Source: Sthenelais limicola (Eukaryota; Annelida; Polychaeta; Phyllodocida; Sigalionidae). Taken from it: 64,000 bases of DNA. Under the pieces are notes generated by a model, which made no database searches, was not told where the DNA came from, and saw only the letters and a program-made list of their open reading frames with translations. The first letter of the stretch is position 1, and each line of letters opens with the position of its first letter. The stretch lies in contig OW804094.1 of NCBI GenBank assembly GCA_942159475.1, positions 135,890,755 through 135,954,754 on the forward strand, read 5' to 3'. Positions 51,238 through 62,653 of this stretch are shown one piece after another. Position numbers and translations under genes: made by a program.

Positions 51238-51655
51238 ATATGTGATGTGTTTCAGGAAAATGAGTCATAAGTCGCAAAAAATAGATTTTGAGATACTATT
51301 ATATTTGAAAAGATGAGATCAAGCCGATTCCAATGATAGTAAACAGTCTAATAATCTAATAAGTATTTCTAGATTTTAAGTTTGATATTTTCGGGTTTTT
51401 TTAAAAAAAGTTTCCAATATTTCTAGGGGTCACTAAACAGTAAAGTAACTAAATGTAGTCCATATGAGGACCTTTAAAACCAAAGGATGTATTACATAGA
51501 TTGTCCTGAAATTTGATACATCGATTGACATAACCATAGGTGACCCACTCTTCAAAGATCAGAACATTCCAATAATGTGATCTTGTGAAAAAAACGCTTT
51601 GAAAAATATTGATTTTGCGACTTATGACTCATTTTCCTGAAACACATCACATATG
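51238..51655 (+). mobile_element. Family B MITE, copy 8 (full length)
   Basis: 418 bp with both ends intact: TATGTGATGTGTTTCAGG and CCTGAAACACATCACATA. Both TIRs hold ATGAGTCA/TGACTCAT or a one-base variant. The sequence outside (CCA, TGG) leaves only TA as a possible duplication. Confidence 0.88.
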
Positions 51656-51676
51656 GACAAATGCGTATCTATATAT

Positions 51677-51911
51677 GGGTGAAATCGCCGGGAAAAGGAC
51701 AATCCCCCTTCTCCAATCCTCTCAAATAATCCAAATTTAAGACAGATATAAGGTCAAAATTCCAGTCCAACATAACCAGACAGATTGTTTGAATCAAGGC
51801 AATATCAAAAATACTCCGATATACCTAGTATTGACCATTTCTCAGTCTAATTTAACATAATTTACTAAATATGTAGATCTGTCGATTGTCCATTTTCTGA
51901 CAATCTGACCC
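51677..51911 (-). mobile_element. Family A MITE, copy 28
   Basis: Minus orientation, GGGTGAAATCGCC subfamily, right end CTGACAATCTGACCC. Confidence 0.87.
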
Positions 51912-51914
51912 ATG

Positions 51915-52050
51915 TATATAGATCTATAGATCTATAGATCTGTCTATCGTTAGATCTAGTTATCTACATCCACCTTTCCATCCATCTGCCATGCCTAATT
52001 ATTTATCGATCTATCTGTCTGTTTGTCTATCAATCTTTGTATGTATCTAT
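51915..52050. repeat. (TAGATC)/(ATCT)n simple repeat
   Basis: ATAGATCTATAGATCTATAG then interrupted TCTATCTGTCTG-type units. Confidence 0.75.
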
Positions 52051-52051
52051 T

Positions 52052-52361
52052 TATAGGGGTTTTGCATGTCGCATGCTGGTATAGATTCAGTTCAGGTTTG
52101 AGATGTATACAAATATTTAGCAACATTTTTGTTGAAAATTGGAAAAGATTTTCACCAATATCATCGCTTGTATGAATGATCTATAAAAACTAAATGCATC
52201 ATGGGAAAGATAGGGACTTGTGTTATGGAAACATGTATAACACATGCCATTGGCAACACCGATAAATATCCCATGTTTTCTATTGATTTTAAACTGTACC
52301 ATAAGTCCCATAATTCCATGTCAATCACGATTCAAGATGGCGGATATGCAAGTCCCCTATT
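52052..52361 (-). mobile_element. Family C MITE, copy 7
   Basis: TATAGGGGTTTTGCATGTC start; CAAGATGGCGGATATGCA and CCCCTAT at the right end. Confidence 0.8.
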
Positions 52362-52485
52362 GATTTTAGTTCTTCTAATTATGTCCCATTAGACGAATAG
52401 AAGAACCTTTGGCCAAGCAGGAAAAGCGCAAACAGAAGAACAACACCAATATAAAGGCATGGAATCTGCTTGCCGGTTTGTATAT

Positions 52486-52720
52486 GGGTCAGATCGTCGG
52501 AAAATGTTCAATTGACAGCTCTAAACATTCATTAAGTTCAGTTAAATTCAGCTGAAGAATGGGAAATATTAGGTATATCTGAGTATATTTGTTATTGTGT
52601 TGATTTAAATAATGGATTTGGTAATACTGAACTGTATTTTGAACCTAATTTTCACATTAAATTGACAACATTTCAGAGGATTGGTGAGAGTGAATTGTAC
52701 ATTTCCTGACGATCTGACCC
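52486..52720 (+). mobile_element. Family A MITE, copy 29
   Basis: Plus orientation; ATAT on both sides; ends GGGTCAGATCGTCGG and CTGACGATCTGACCC. Confidence 0.87.
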
Positions 52721-52948
52721 ATATGATAATAATATTAATATAACTGACTGTCGACAGGAGGCGTGGATTGATACACTGAAGAATAAGAAGTGGGCTTCAA
52801 TGGGATGAAACTAATCCTCCCCTTTATTCCAACAAGTAACAAGTAAAGAAATGATTTTACATGCGCTCTCAAGTGGTGCAATAGTTAGAATGGATACACA
52901 GGTGTCCTGTGCTTTGGGGTTCACCTGACTACCTGAACCATGGTAATT

Positions 52949-53179
52949 GGGTCAGATTTTCATGTACAATTTGCAGATCTACACATTTAGTAAATTCTGC
53001 TAAATTAGGCTACAATTTGGTCAATACATAGATAAATTCGAGTATATTCAACATTGCATTGATTCTAGAAATCTGTTTGGTTAGGTTGAACTGTGTTTTG
53101 AACTTTATTTTTGTCTGAAATTTGGGCTATTTGAGAAGATTGGCGAAGTTGAATTGTACATTTTCTGAAAATCTGACCC
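52949..53179 (+). mobile_element. Family A MITE, copy 30
   Basis: Plus orientation; duplication AATT on both sides; left TIR lacks 6 bp (TTTTCATGTACAATT). Confidence 0.88.
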
Positions 53180-53269
53180 AATTAGTGAAGAACAAGGTGA
53201 AGTAACAAGCCCCTTCGGCCTCAGCTATAATCTCCTATTGGTTCCCATAGGAGCATAATAGTAATAATA

Positions 53270-53370
53270 ATAATAATCTTTATTTGCTAGTTGCTAGTCA
53301 CTAATTGGTACAAAAATAGGTTGTACACATCAGATCTGGACCTGGTCTTCCTACACATGCCTTATACTAT
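53270..53370 (-). mobile_element. Retroposon 3' end (TTTATT ... GGTCTTCC)
   Basis: (TAA)n, TCTTTATTTGC, GGTACAAAAATAGGTTGTAC, GACCTGGTCTTCCTAC. Confidence 0.4.
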
Positions 53371-53724
53371 AAGGATTGACTAGCAAGCGCAAAAAACAAT
53401 CGCCTCTCTCTGTCATCTTTGCTCATCTATGTCTCGATACCTTACTTGTTAGCTTGTTAGCTCATTTAGCATAAGCCGTTTTTTATCATTTAAAGTTAGC
53501 CTTAGAAATTTACACATCATAGGTATAGCTCGCACCTCAGCAGCAAGTGTTAACTCATTGGAGAAGCCGTCAAAATAAAGTCTTTTTAAAAAAAGAAGCT
53601 ATTTTGCGGTTGACTAGCTGTTGATGGGGGCTAAGGGAGGGGGTTAACAGTAAGGTTTTTGTTGTACTTTGGTCAAAATTGATGCTTTTAATGTAAGGTA
53701 GAATGCGTTACATATATCTTATAT
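53371..53724. other. Unassigned sequence
   Basis: Ends of a retroposon body may be included; no gene. Confidence 0.3.
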
Positions 53725-53959
53725 GGGTCAGATTTTCAGAAAATGTACAATTGGCAGCTGTACACATTTAGTAAATTCTGCTAAATTAGGCTGCAATTTG
53801 GTCAATACTAGGTAAATTCGAGTATATTCGGCATTGCATTGATTCTAGCAATCTGTCTGGTTAGATTGAACAGTATTTTGAACTTTATTTTGGTCTTAAA
53901 TCTGGGTTATTTAAGAGAATTGGTGAAGGCGAATTGTACATTTTCTGAAAATCTGACCC
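53725..53959 (+). mobile_element. Family A MITE, copy 31 (near consensus)
   Basis: Plus orientation, 235 bp, both ends perfect, ATAT on both sides. Useful as the family type copy. Confidence 0.92.
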
Positions 53960-54802
53960 ATATAGACTCTGTACTAAGGCTTTTACTATTAATATGTCTT
54001 AAACCGAGGAAACGTATGAAAGTACGCAAATATCAAATTAAGGACTATTTTGGTGGCTTTCAGAATAAACCTCTGAATAACAATTGTAAAGTACACTGAA
54101 CAATGTATTCTACCATCTTTTGGCCAATTTGGTCCGGATTTTCAAATAAATGAAGACAATATTGCCACATTTTCAAATTGTGCAAATATCGCCATCTATT
54201 GGATGGCTGACATTTTAATAAATATCCAATAATGCCTGTGAGTGACTAGATTTGAAATGTCAGATGATTCTAACTCAGATGATTGTTATTCAAAATATTT
54301 AATGAATAGTTTTGTTCTGTTAAAGTTAAAGTTCAATGTGTGGGTAAAAAAAAGTTATGGTTCCATAAGTACAACATCCTATATACTAGTCTCAATGTTT
54401 AAGATTTAATCTATAACTGACTTATAATGACTCACAGGGGCCAACTGAGAAAGCTAAGGTAAAAAGGTCTATTCAACACAAGAGGGCACTGAGGGTCCTG
54501 TGTGACGTCAGAAGGTGGCTCCTGAAATGTACACAATGCCACTTCATGTTCATTTCAAGATTTAGCCACATTGTGACGTAGGCTAACAGTGGTGCCTTGA
54601 ATGGAGTGTTAAACTGTGGAACTACGTTTTCTCTCATCTAAATGGGTAAAGCTCACTAAATGTACCACTGGGGCCGTTACATTTGTACAATAACAAAGAT
54701 TTTCTCTTAATGTATCGGGGGTTTAAAGACCCTTTAAATGTTTGGCTGCCGTGGAATTTAAGTTTCCTATGACTCCTTTTATCTCATTGACTGCTTTCAC
54801 CC
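53960..54802. other. Unassigned sequence
   Basis: No repeat or gene recognised. Confidence 0.35.
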
Positions 54803-54911
54803 TTAAAGGGCCTAATCCACTGAGCGAATTCTCATGCGATTTCGCGCTGCAGAGGACTCTACACTGAATTCTGTGAGAATTGCCTGAGAATCAGCTTAGT
54901 GGACTAGGCTT
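54803..54911. mobile_element. Foldback element G, copy 2
   Basis: TTAAAGGGCCTAATCCACTG ... CAGCTTAGTGGACTAGGCTT; the centre GCAGAGGACTCT is shared with copy 1. Confidence 0.72.
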
Positions 54912-54946
54912 GACTACAGGACTAGCTAAATCCAAGGCAATTAAAT

Positions 54947-55150
54947 AGTTGAGTAGCTAGATATACTCTATAAGATGACCTGTAGATATACATGGATATA
55001 TCTAATACACTGTCTTGAAATTTGATTAATGTATTCATGCTACAAACAGCATTAAACACCCCCAAAAATAAAAACATTTCGACAAAGATATCTTGTGAAT
55101 AAGCCACTTATAAATATCAATTTTGCGACTTGTGAGAGATTTTTCTATAT
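54947..55150 (+). mobile_element. Family B MITE, copy 9 (right part)
   Basis: GAGTAGCTAGATATACTCTA through TTTTGCGACTTGTGAGAG; terminal repeat decayed. Confidence 0.7.
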
Positions 55151-55154
55151 AATA

Positions 55155-55250
55155 TATATATAGGATTTTTATTCCAACATCTCAAGTACAATACAGTTGT
55201 TAGAAACGGCCAATACAATCTGCACCATGGACCGTGCAGGTCTTCCATGC
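55155..55250 (-). mobile_element. Retroposon 3' end (TTTTATT ... GGTCTTCC)
   Basis: AGGATTTTTATTCCAACATC, AGTACAATACAGTTG, ACCGTGCAGGTCTTCCATGC. Confidence 0.4.
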
Positions 55251-55355
55251 ATACCAAACAAAAATAACCAAAGGTAATATCATCATCGCCATTTGAAACT
55301 CATAGTTCGTTTTTTGAGTATCCAGATTGTTCTTGTGTTCTATAACACAACACAT

Positions 55356-55589
55356 GGGTCAGATTTTCAGAAAATGTACAATTCAACTTTGCCAATCTTC
55401 TCAAAAAACCCAAATTTCAGACGAAAATAAAGTTCAAAATACAGTTCAACCTAACCAAACAGATTGCTAGAATCAATGCAATGCCGAATATACTAGAATT
55501 TACCTAGTGTTGACCAAATGGCAGCCTAATTTAGCAGAATTTACTTAATGTGTACAGCTGCCAATTGTACATTTACTGAAAATCTGACC
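55356..55589 (-). mobile_element. Family A MITE, copy 32
   Basis: Minus orientation; right end CTGAAAATCTGACC(G). Confidence 0.87.
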
Positions 55590-55899
55590 GACATATCAGT
55601 ACTACCATGCTGTAGGGCGTCAACTAGTACATGTATGTTTCAAGTGACAAGAACACAACAGCAGGTAAAAGTATAATTGGATCAATACACACATCTATGG
55701 ATACAGGTGAGTCTTCTCAAACCCATTAGAAAGATGTAAGAATATACTTTAGGGAATATAGCACTTGCAGTAGTGCACCCAGCCCTCTCCTGCTGCTGAT
55801 GGGGTGAACGTCGAGTAATGCTGGGTTCACAGGGTTTATCTCTTTCATCCACTCTCATCAGGCGGAGAAAACAAGGGGCACCTCCTCCAACATATGTGA
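55590..55899. other. Unassigned sequence
   Basis: Nothing recognised. Confidence 0.3.
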
Positions 55900-56706
55900 T
55901 GTGAGTGAGTGAGTGAGACTGGTCGCTTTACGCCCTTATCAACACATTTAGTATGGTTATATCAAGGGCGGGGGAGTTGAGAGTGAGTGAGTGAGTGAGT
56001 GAGGGAGTGAGTGAGGGAGTGAGGGAGTGAGATTGGTTGCTTTACGCCCTTATCAACACATTTAGTATGGTTATATCAAGGGCGGGAGAGCTGAGAGCTG
56101 AGAGGGAGGCAGTTTATGATCATACCCAGGAAATAGAGATAGAGAAGAAGGGAGAGAGAGACAGAGGAAAAGAGACAGTAAGGCACTTTATGGTCATACC
56201 CAGGACCACTTGTGAGAACATGGAGGCACGACTTATATCAAGGGCGGGGGAGTTGAGAGTGAGTGTGTGAGTGAGATTGGTTGCTTTACGCCCTTATCAA
56301 CACATTTAGTATGGTTATATCAAGGGTGGGGGAGTTGAGAGTGAGTGAGTGAGTGAGATCGGTTGCTTTACACCCTTATCAACACATTTAGTATGGTTAT
56401 ATCAAGGGCGGGAGAGCTGAGAGGGAGTGAGTGAGTGAGATTGGTTGCTTTACGCCCTTATCAACACATTTAGTATGGTTATATCAAGGGCGGGAGGGAT
56501 GAGAGGGAGTGAGTGAGTGAGATTGGTTGCTTTACGCCCTTATCAACACATTTAGTATGGTTATATCAAGGGCGGGAGGGCTGAGAGGGAGTGAGTGAGT
56601 GAGATTGGTTGCTTTACGCCCTTATCAACACATTTAGTATGGTTATATCAAGGGCAGGAGAGCTGAGAGGGAGGCGGTTTATGATCTCACCCAGGAAACA
56701 GAGATA
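55900..56706 (+). repeat. 82-bp tandem array of SINE-like F heads
   Basis: GATTGGTTGCTTTACGCCC starts at 56031, then at 56275, 56357, 56439, 56521 and 56603, the last five exactly 82 bp apart. Each unit carries CTTATCAACACATTTAG, GGTTATATCAAGGGCGGGAG and (GTGA)n. One full body (GGCAGTTTATGATCATACCC...) lies at 56107-56210 and a truncated one at the end. Confidence 0.88.
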
Positions 56707-56782
56707 GAGTGTCACACGAAAATGAGTCACAAGTAACAAAAAATAATTTTGAGATCATATCATATTTGAAAAGATGAGATCT
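56707..56782 (+). mobile_element. Family B MITE, copy 10 (left fragment)
   Basis: AAATGAGTCACAAGTAACAA then AAAGATGAGATC; breaks off abruptly next to the F array. Confidence 0.65.
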
Positions 56783-57139
56783 GTTGCGTCCCAAAGTAGA
56801 CATATGTACCAATGACGAAATCGGTACAGTCTTTTCCTCTTTGGTACATGCTATTTCACATACTACAAATTCTTTTCCAACTCCTCACTTCCTATTTCCG
56901 AGCAGATTTGACTATTTCCCTGCGATATCCACCACACAAAAGTATATCCCCCCACCTTTTCCCTATTTCTCCTCTGGTGAGTTCTATTTCCCCTCTGGTA
57001 CACTACTTTTGTCTCTGTACCAAAGGAGACATCCCCTGTTATGTAATACATGACCACTGTGTGTGGCTGCCAGCTGTATGCATGAGTGATTACTGACCAG
57101 TGGTCACCATAGCAACTAGACTATGTTCACACACATGTC
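56783..57139. other. Unassigned sequence
   Basis: Overlapping frames of 89 and 94 codons (56784-57096) lack motifs. Confidence 0.3.
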
Positions 57140-57285
57140 TCCTTCCCTGCCATGCTTTCTTTTCTTCCTTTCTCTTTCTCCCTCTCCCCCTCTCTCTCCC
57201 TCTCCCTCTCACCCTTCTACTCACCCTCCCTCTCCCTCTCCCTGTCCTGCTCTCCCTCCCTCTCCCTCTCAACCCCATATTGTTT
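57140..57285. repeat. CT-rich simple repeat
   Basis: (CCCTCT)n on the plus strand; frames on both strands are low complexity. Confidence 0.85.
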
Positions 57286-57357
57286 CATTGGACATATACA
57301 CATGGCATAGGAATACATGGTACATTTGGGTGTAAAGAGTTGAGAATAGCCTAATAC

Positions 57358-57490
57358 AGTGGGTATTCCAAAAATGAAAAGGATATTCCGAAAAGGAAAG
57401 GATATTCCAAAAAGGAAAAGGATATTCCAAAAACGGATAAGGATATTCCAAGAACGGATATATAAGGATATTCCAAAAGAAAAGTCTTGG
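57358..57490 (+). repeat. Tandem repeat GGATATTCCAAAAAGGAAAA
   Basis: About six 18-26 bp units based on GGATATTCCAAAAAGGAAA, breaking down toward 57480. Confidence 0.85.
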
Positions 57491-57981
57491 ATATTTTGGA
57501 TTTTTCCTATTTCACATAGATATCCTTTCCGATTGGGGACAAAACAAGATCAAGCTAATTATGTTAAGCACCATCCCCCTCGGGGGGGTCGGTGCCGAAA
57601 AAGAAATAATAAAGAAATTATAAAATAACATTCAAATGTACATAAAAGAAAATCAGCAAAACAGATCTTTGTGAATTTTGGATATGTTATGCTACTTGGG
57701 ATTCCGCTTATTATGCAGGGTAGATGTGCCGAAAAATAACATGTATTGAAATAACTATTTAAAAACATTTAAACCGATTTTTGCGGATTTTTCTACACAG
57801 AATTACGCTTCATTTGATGCCAAAATTGTCTTTATACAATTTAGTTTCGGGTAGGACCTATTTTTCACCTTCAGGGAAAGAATACTCCCAGTATTTCAGC
57901 CAAAATCTGAATTTTATAAATGTGTAGAAGTTGCCCATGCAACATAGCAATACTGTTTATGTGAATTCCTTCTCTATTTAT
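57491..57981. other. Unassigned sequence
   Basis: Contains CACCATCCCCCTCGGGGGGG (57571-57590), a GC-rich hairpin candidate. No gene. Confidence 0.3.
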
Positions 57982-58395
57982 ATATGTGATCTGTTTCAGG
58001 GTAATGAGTTACAAGTCGCAAAAAATGGATTTTGAGATATCATCATAATTTGAAAAGATGAGATCAAGCTGATTCCAATGATGATAAACATTAGGACATC
58101 TAATAAATACTTCTATATATTCAGTTTGATATTTTTAGTTTTGAAAAAGATGTTCTGGGTAGACATTTACAGTAGCTAAATATACTTTTATAAGGTGACC
58201 TTAGAAATGCATGAATATTTTTAAGTCACTGTCTTGAAATTCGGTACATGTATTCATTCTACAGAAAGCATTCTGTCTTATCAGAGCTTATTCTTGTTTA
58301 TGCATTTTATACAAATATATCTTGTAAATAAAACACTTTGAAAAAATAACAATTTTGCGACTTGTGACTCATTTGTCTATAACACATCACATATA
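57982..58395 (+). mobile_element. Family B MITE, copy 11 (full length)
   Basis: ATATGTGATCTGTTTCAGG start and AACACATCACATATA end; 414 bp. Confidence 0.85.
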
Positions 58396-58810
58396 TATCT
58401 AGTCTAGATGGCATTTAACGTTAGTGCTTTTGCTATTTCCATGTCCATGTCCAAGTCCATTTCCATTGCTGATCTCCATTTGGAGACGGCGTTCCAGACG
58501 CTGGTTTGGCACATTTTTACATCTCCTATAAAAAAAGAACTTTATACTACAGAAGCTCAAACAAGAATATCTTGTATTTGGATCGCTCACACCATTCTGG
58601 TCTATTTCTCATATATACTAATTTCGTCGCTAAATCCACTTATTATTATATGGAGCGTAAGTGTCATGGTGGCGGTGAGCAAATTAACTACATTTAATCG
58701 TTCACTTATACCAATGACTGGAAATAAACAATCCACACAGACTTAGCATTGCAGGCCAAAAATATTATATAATACTATATACCCATAGCCCTATTTGAAG
58801 TTTCAAGGGT
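58396..58810. other. Unassigned sequence with a 112-codon frame
   Basis: The frame 58408-58746 (plus) encodes MAFNVSAFAISMSMSKSISI and a hydrophobic middle (FSYILISSLNPLIIIWSV). No family recognised and the start is a simple repeat, so it is left uncalled. Confidence 0.3.
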
Positions 58811-59002
58811 GGGTCTCTACTGGCTGCGGTAAGCTGTGTGGTAAGCCTTGCAATGGTGTTGTGATGGTGAGGAGTGGCGAGGTCCTGCCTACATAGCCAG
58901 TGAACCATGTTGGCATGACCTCGTCATTCCTCTCCACCTACAGAACCAGCACAACACCATCGCAAGGCTTACTGCAGAGCTTACCGCAGCCAGTGGAGAC
59001 CC
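58811..59002. mobile_element. Foldback element M
   Basis: GGGTCTCTACTGGCTGCGGT at the left pairs with ACCGCAGCCAGTGGAGACCC at the right; GTAAGCCTTGC and CACAACACC arms pair further in. About 192 bp. Confidence 0.78.
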
Positions 59003-59352
59003 CTCTATACCCTCCCTATATGTCCACTGAGTCAATTATATTGATGGGGGCAGTGGGAGGTGGATCAGGGGAAAGTCAGGCCAGTCATCCATGTGCTTAG
59101 CTCCCATTGCTTTTCCCAGGTGAGAAGATTGAGCCGATTATTTCTACAAGAAAGGGCAGTCAGAGGAGAAACAGAGAGTGGCTGAGAGTGGCTGGTGGTA
59201 TCAGCGGAGTGCCTACAATCAATTGGATGAAGGAGTCAAACTGTGTCTCAATCTGTCAGCCGACTATAGGCTGACTCCCCAACCACAACCCCATGTGAAA
59301 CTTGCCTCAGAGGACAGAGGGCTTTAAGTAAGAAGATGTTGTTTACTACACA
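59003..59352. other. Unassigned sequence
   Basis: Nothing recognised. Confidence 0.3.
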
Positions 59353-59586
59353 GGTCAGATTTTCAGAAAATGCACAATTGTCAGCTCTACACATTTAGTA
59401 AATTCTGCTAAATTAGGCTGCAATTTGGTCAATACTAGGTAAATTCGAGTATATTCAACACTGCATTGATTCTAGCAATCTGTTTGGTTAGGTTGAACTG
59501 TTTTTTAAACTTTATTTTCGTCTGAAATTTGGGTTATTTGAGAGGATTGGCAAAATTGAATTGTACATTTTCTGAAAATCTGACCC
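59353..59586 (+). mobile_element. Family A MITE, copy 33
   Basis: Plus orientation; left end GGTCAGATTTTCAG lacks one G; right end perfect. Confidence 0.88.
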
Positions 59587-60373
59587 ACATGCATGTCCGT
59601 CTATATTCCACACCCAGCCACCAGCCACCCACTGGCTGCAATACATGCAGGACATGCAATAAATACATTGATATCTCACAAACTCTCTACAGCCTCAGGA
59701 AACAAAAGGAGCATTTATTATTGGTATAATAAAGTCAATGGTCTACTCATCGGCTATGAACCAATAACAGAAGTTGATATGGTTTAGTCACATCAACAGA
59801 TGCTTATATTATAGAGCTTTGGTTGCTGCTTTAAATACCCACATAAATCAGAGACTAATTACAAATAAATAAAAATATTGTGGTGTATATGGTATTATTT
59901 CACGCTTGATATGCTCAGCCCATAGAGATAACATAGGCTCTGTATACTGTTTAGCTGGTCAGTAACTGAAGCGATATTGCTTGCGGGCAATACAACAAAG
60001 TTTGAATAACTGATATGTTTTACTAAATGATCGGTCTTAAATGACTTTATAACTAACATGGTCATGTATTGTTATTGTTATTATGTTGTACTATATTGTA
60101 CTATATTATAGTGTCAAGAGCAATTTGCTCAGAGATTCGGTCTTAAATCGAGTTTGAAGGATGAAGTCAGAGACCGTTGATGTTTGTCAGCTCGATCCAG
60201 GAAAGGAGTGCTTGAGACCTTGCATCAAGCTTTATTTATACTAAAGGAAAACACTTAATTAATTCATGTGCATGCTTCCCTTTCCTATTCTAATTGGACA
60301 AGGGAGAATCCTTCTCCTCCATGTAGACTGACCTCCGCCCCAAATCATGCCAAGGTCATGCATTGTCCACGGG
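59587..60373. other. Unassigned sequence
   Basis: No supported gene or repeat. Confidence 0.3.
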
Positions 60374-60420
60374 GTAGATAAGATAAGATAAGATTCCCTT
60401 GTTTCCCCCACCCCTCCCTT
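60374..60420 (-). mobile_element. (GATAA)n retroposon tail
   Basis: TAGATAAGATAAGATAAGAT followed by TCCCTTG; tail only. Confidence 0.35.
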
Positions 60421-60431
60421 ACTCTCATATA

Positions 60432-60665
60432 GGTCAGATTTTCCGAAAATGTACAATGGGTAGCTCTACACATTTAGTAAAATCTGCTAAATTAGGCTGA
60501 AAAATAATGAAAACCGGGTATATCTGCGTAGATTTGGTATTGTGTTGGTTTAAGATATCAGTTATGTTATTTTAAACTGTATTTTGAAGCTCATTTTTGA
60601 CTTAAATATGGGTCATTGGAGAGGATTGGGGAAGGTGAATTGTACATTTTCTGAAAATCTGACCC
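60432..60665 (+). mobile_element. Family A MITE, copy 34
   Basis: Plus orientation; contains AAACCGGGTATATCTG, one base from the iteron core. Confidence 0.88.
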
Positions 60666-61051
60666 AGATCCAAGCTGGTTATCCCCCACTTCCCACTTGC
60701 CCTTGCCCCCTGCCCACTGATTACCTCAGAGCAGCAAACATTAATTAGGCCGGCCGGGTGGAGGGGTCAGCGTTAGCTACCGCATTATAAATTTGTTCCC
60801 TTCTTTATGTTCATCTTGTATAGCTAATGCCAAGCTCTTATTAGCTGGGGCAAGATTTGTCTTATTCCACTGTTATAAATTGTAATTGCTAAATGTTAAA
60901 ACAATATTTGGTTCTGGAAGACCCTCATAGTTTAGTATCTGTTCATATAATATGTGTGGATTTCATGTGATACGGTATTAATTTGACAAAGCTCTTGTGC
61001 ACATGAGATTATCAGCTCGCTGAAACTGTCACGCAATAAAATTTCTTTTAA
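60666..61051. other. Unassigned sequence
   Basis: Nothing recognised. Confidence 0.3.
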
Positions 61052-61620
61052 AGATAAATACCAGTGTTGTCAGCACTGCAGCAGGCGGGAATTCAAGGAA
61101 CTAATGCATGAAACAATAGAATTCAATATATTTTGTTCAAACTTTGTATTGAGAAAGAACATGGTTGGGGGGATACAAAATGCCAAAAAAACTGGATATT
61201 ATCATATTATTTTGTGTTTTAGGGATGAGTGAAGTTTACTTCCCTTCACTATTGATTTCAATGGGGGAAGCTCATTGTGATACAAATTTAGCTGAATAAC
61301 TTTTTTTTTAGTTCAATGACCCCTTATTTTTTTTAATTGAGAGGGTAGAATAACATGTCAGCAATGTATATGCAGATTTAAAAGAAAATCGTATGATTCA
61401 ATCATATGCTATTGGGGAAAATGCAGAAAATACCCGTTTTTCCATAGACTTCTATAGTGAACAGTAATAAATTTCAGTGGTCCCTGAAATAAAAACTAAT
61501 CCAATGACATATGTTTTTTTGGGGCTTTCTGGGTTCCCCCAACTATGTTCTTTCTAAATCCAAAGTTTAATGAAAATTCCATGATTCATTCATTTTTTAA
61601 GTGAACACTGGTATTTACCT
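61052..61620. mobile_element. TTAA-flanked inverted-repeat element
   Basis: 569 bp with 17-bp ends AGATAAATACCAGTGTT and AACACTGGTATTTACCT (one mismatch), bounded by TTAA at 61048-61051 and 61621-61624. No ORF; non-autonomous, of the piggyBac/Kolobok TTAA type by its target site. Confidence 0.8.
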
Positions 61621-61735
61621 TTAAAAAAAAGTCATTCCCCTCCCAGCTAGATCCACGTGTGGGTATGTGATCCAGCCATGGCTAATTGGATCAAGATCCA
61701 CCCAAAAATGCCATTCTTTACAATAGGCCTTTAAA

Positions 61736-62010
61736 TAAGATAAGATAAGATAAGAGAATCTTTTATTTGTCTGACTTAATACAAGATACAATATGGAACG
61801 ACAAAAGGGTCTACGTGCCTATATGAAAAGTTAATTCCATTTCTGCCGGCGGTTACCTTTAATTTTGATTTTTAACTTAGGTTATGAGGAGAAGAAATAA
61901 AATATAATAATGTTGAGTAAATGAGTTGTGTCAGATGGACCTATGGCTAACAATAAGAATGAAAACAAATAAAATAAAATAAAATACAATACAATACAAA
62001 TGACCTTTAA
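61736..62010 (-). mobile_element. Retroposon with (GATAA)n tail
   Basis: (ATAAG)n then AGAATCTTTTATTTGTCTG; on the minus strand AATAAAAGATTCTC precedes the tail. A second A-rich (AAATA)n(CAATA)n stretch at 61967-62000 may close the other side. Confidence 0.45.
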
Positions 62011-62415
62011 CAGTGTTTTTCTTCTTGGATATACTCCCAAGGGGTTCGATGGACTTAATTATAACATGAGATGGTAAAATTATTAGTTAATTACCTAAGT
62101 CTAATTAGTGTCGGTATTGTGTACACAAGTATGGACGTTTTGTTGTAATCATACATTGGATATACTTCCAAGTATTTCGGTCAAATGAAACAATGTATTG
62201 AATGATAGTAACTATAATGATAACCACAACTACATCATCACCATGAGACTTTAAATGAAATATAAAAAATTGTATATTTTGCTTATACTATTAGTGGGTA
62301 GCCTCTTCTGCAGCAGTTCTTCCGACTTCTCCTTTACTTTTATTTCCTCTATTTTGACTATTGCTTTTTGGTTCTGGCATTCCAGGCTATTATTAGTTGA
62401 TAACAATGTTATGAA
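62011..62415. other. Unassigned sequence
   Basis: A 70-codon plus frame (62255-62467) begins with a hydrophobic stretch but runs into a decayed MITE, so it is not called. Confidence 0.3.
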
Positions 62416-62653
62416 ATGGACGACACCATCAGAACATGTACAATCTGCAGATCTACATATTAAGTAAGTTCTGTTAAATTAGACTGAGAAATGGTCAATA
62501 CTAGGTATATCAGTGTATATTTGATATTGCCTTGATTCAAACAAACTGTTTGGTAATGTTTGACTAAATTTTTAACTTTATTGTTGTCATAAATTTGGAT
62601 TATTTAAGAGGATTGGTGAAGAGGTATTGTACAATTTCTGGCGATTTCAACCC
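62416..62653 (+). mobile_element. Family A MITE, copy 35 (old)
   Basis: Plus orientation, both ends strongly mutated (GACACCATCAGAACATG; GCGATTTCAACCC). Among the most diverged copies. Confidence 0.7.

Noticed and set aside
53839..54099. Recurrent peptide GYLRGLVKANCTFSENLTH in many short frames
   Set aside because: It is the translation of the family A right end; the similarity reflects recent common origin, and many copies have stops or no start.
58408..58746. 112-codon plus-strand frame with a hydrophobic segment
   Set aside because: Starts in a (TCCATG)n-like repeat, no homology recognised, no splice or promoter support.
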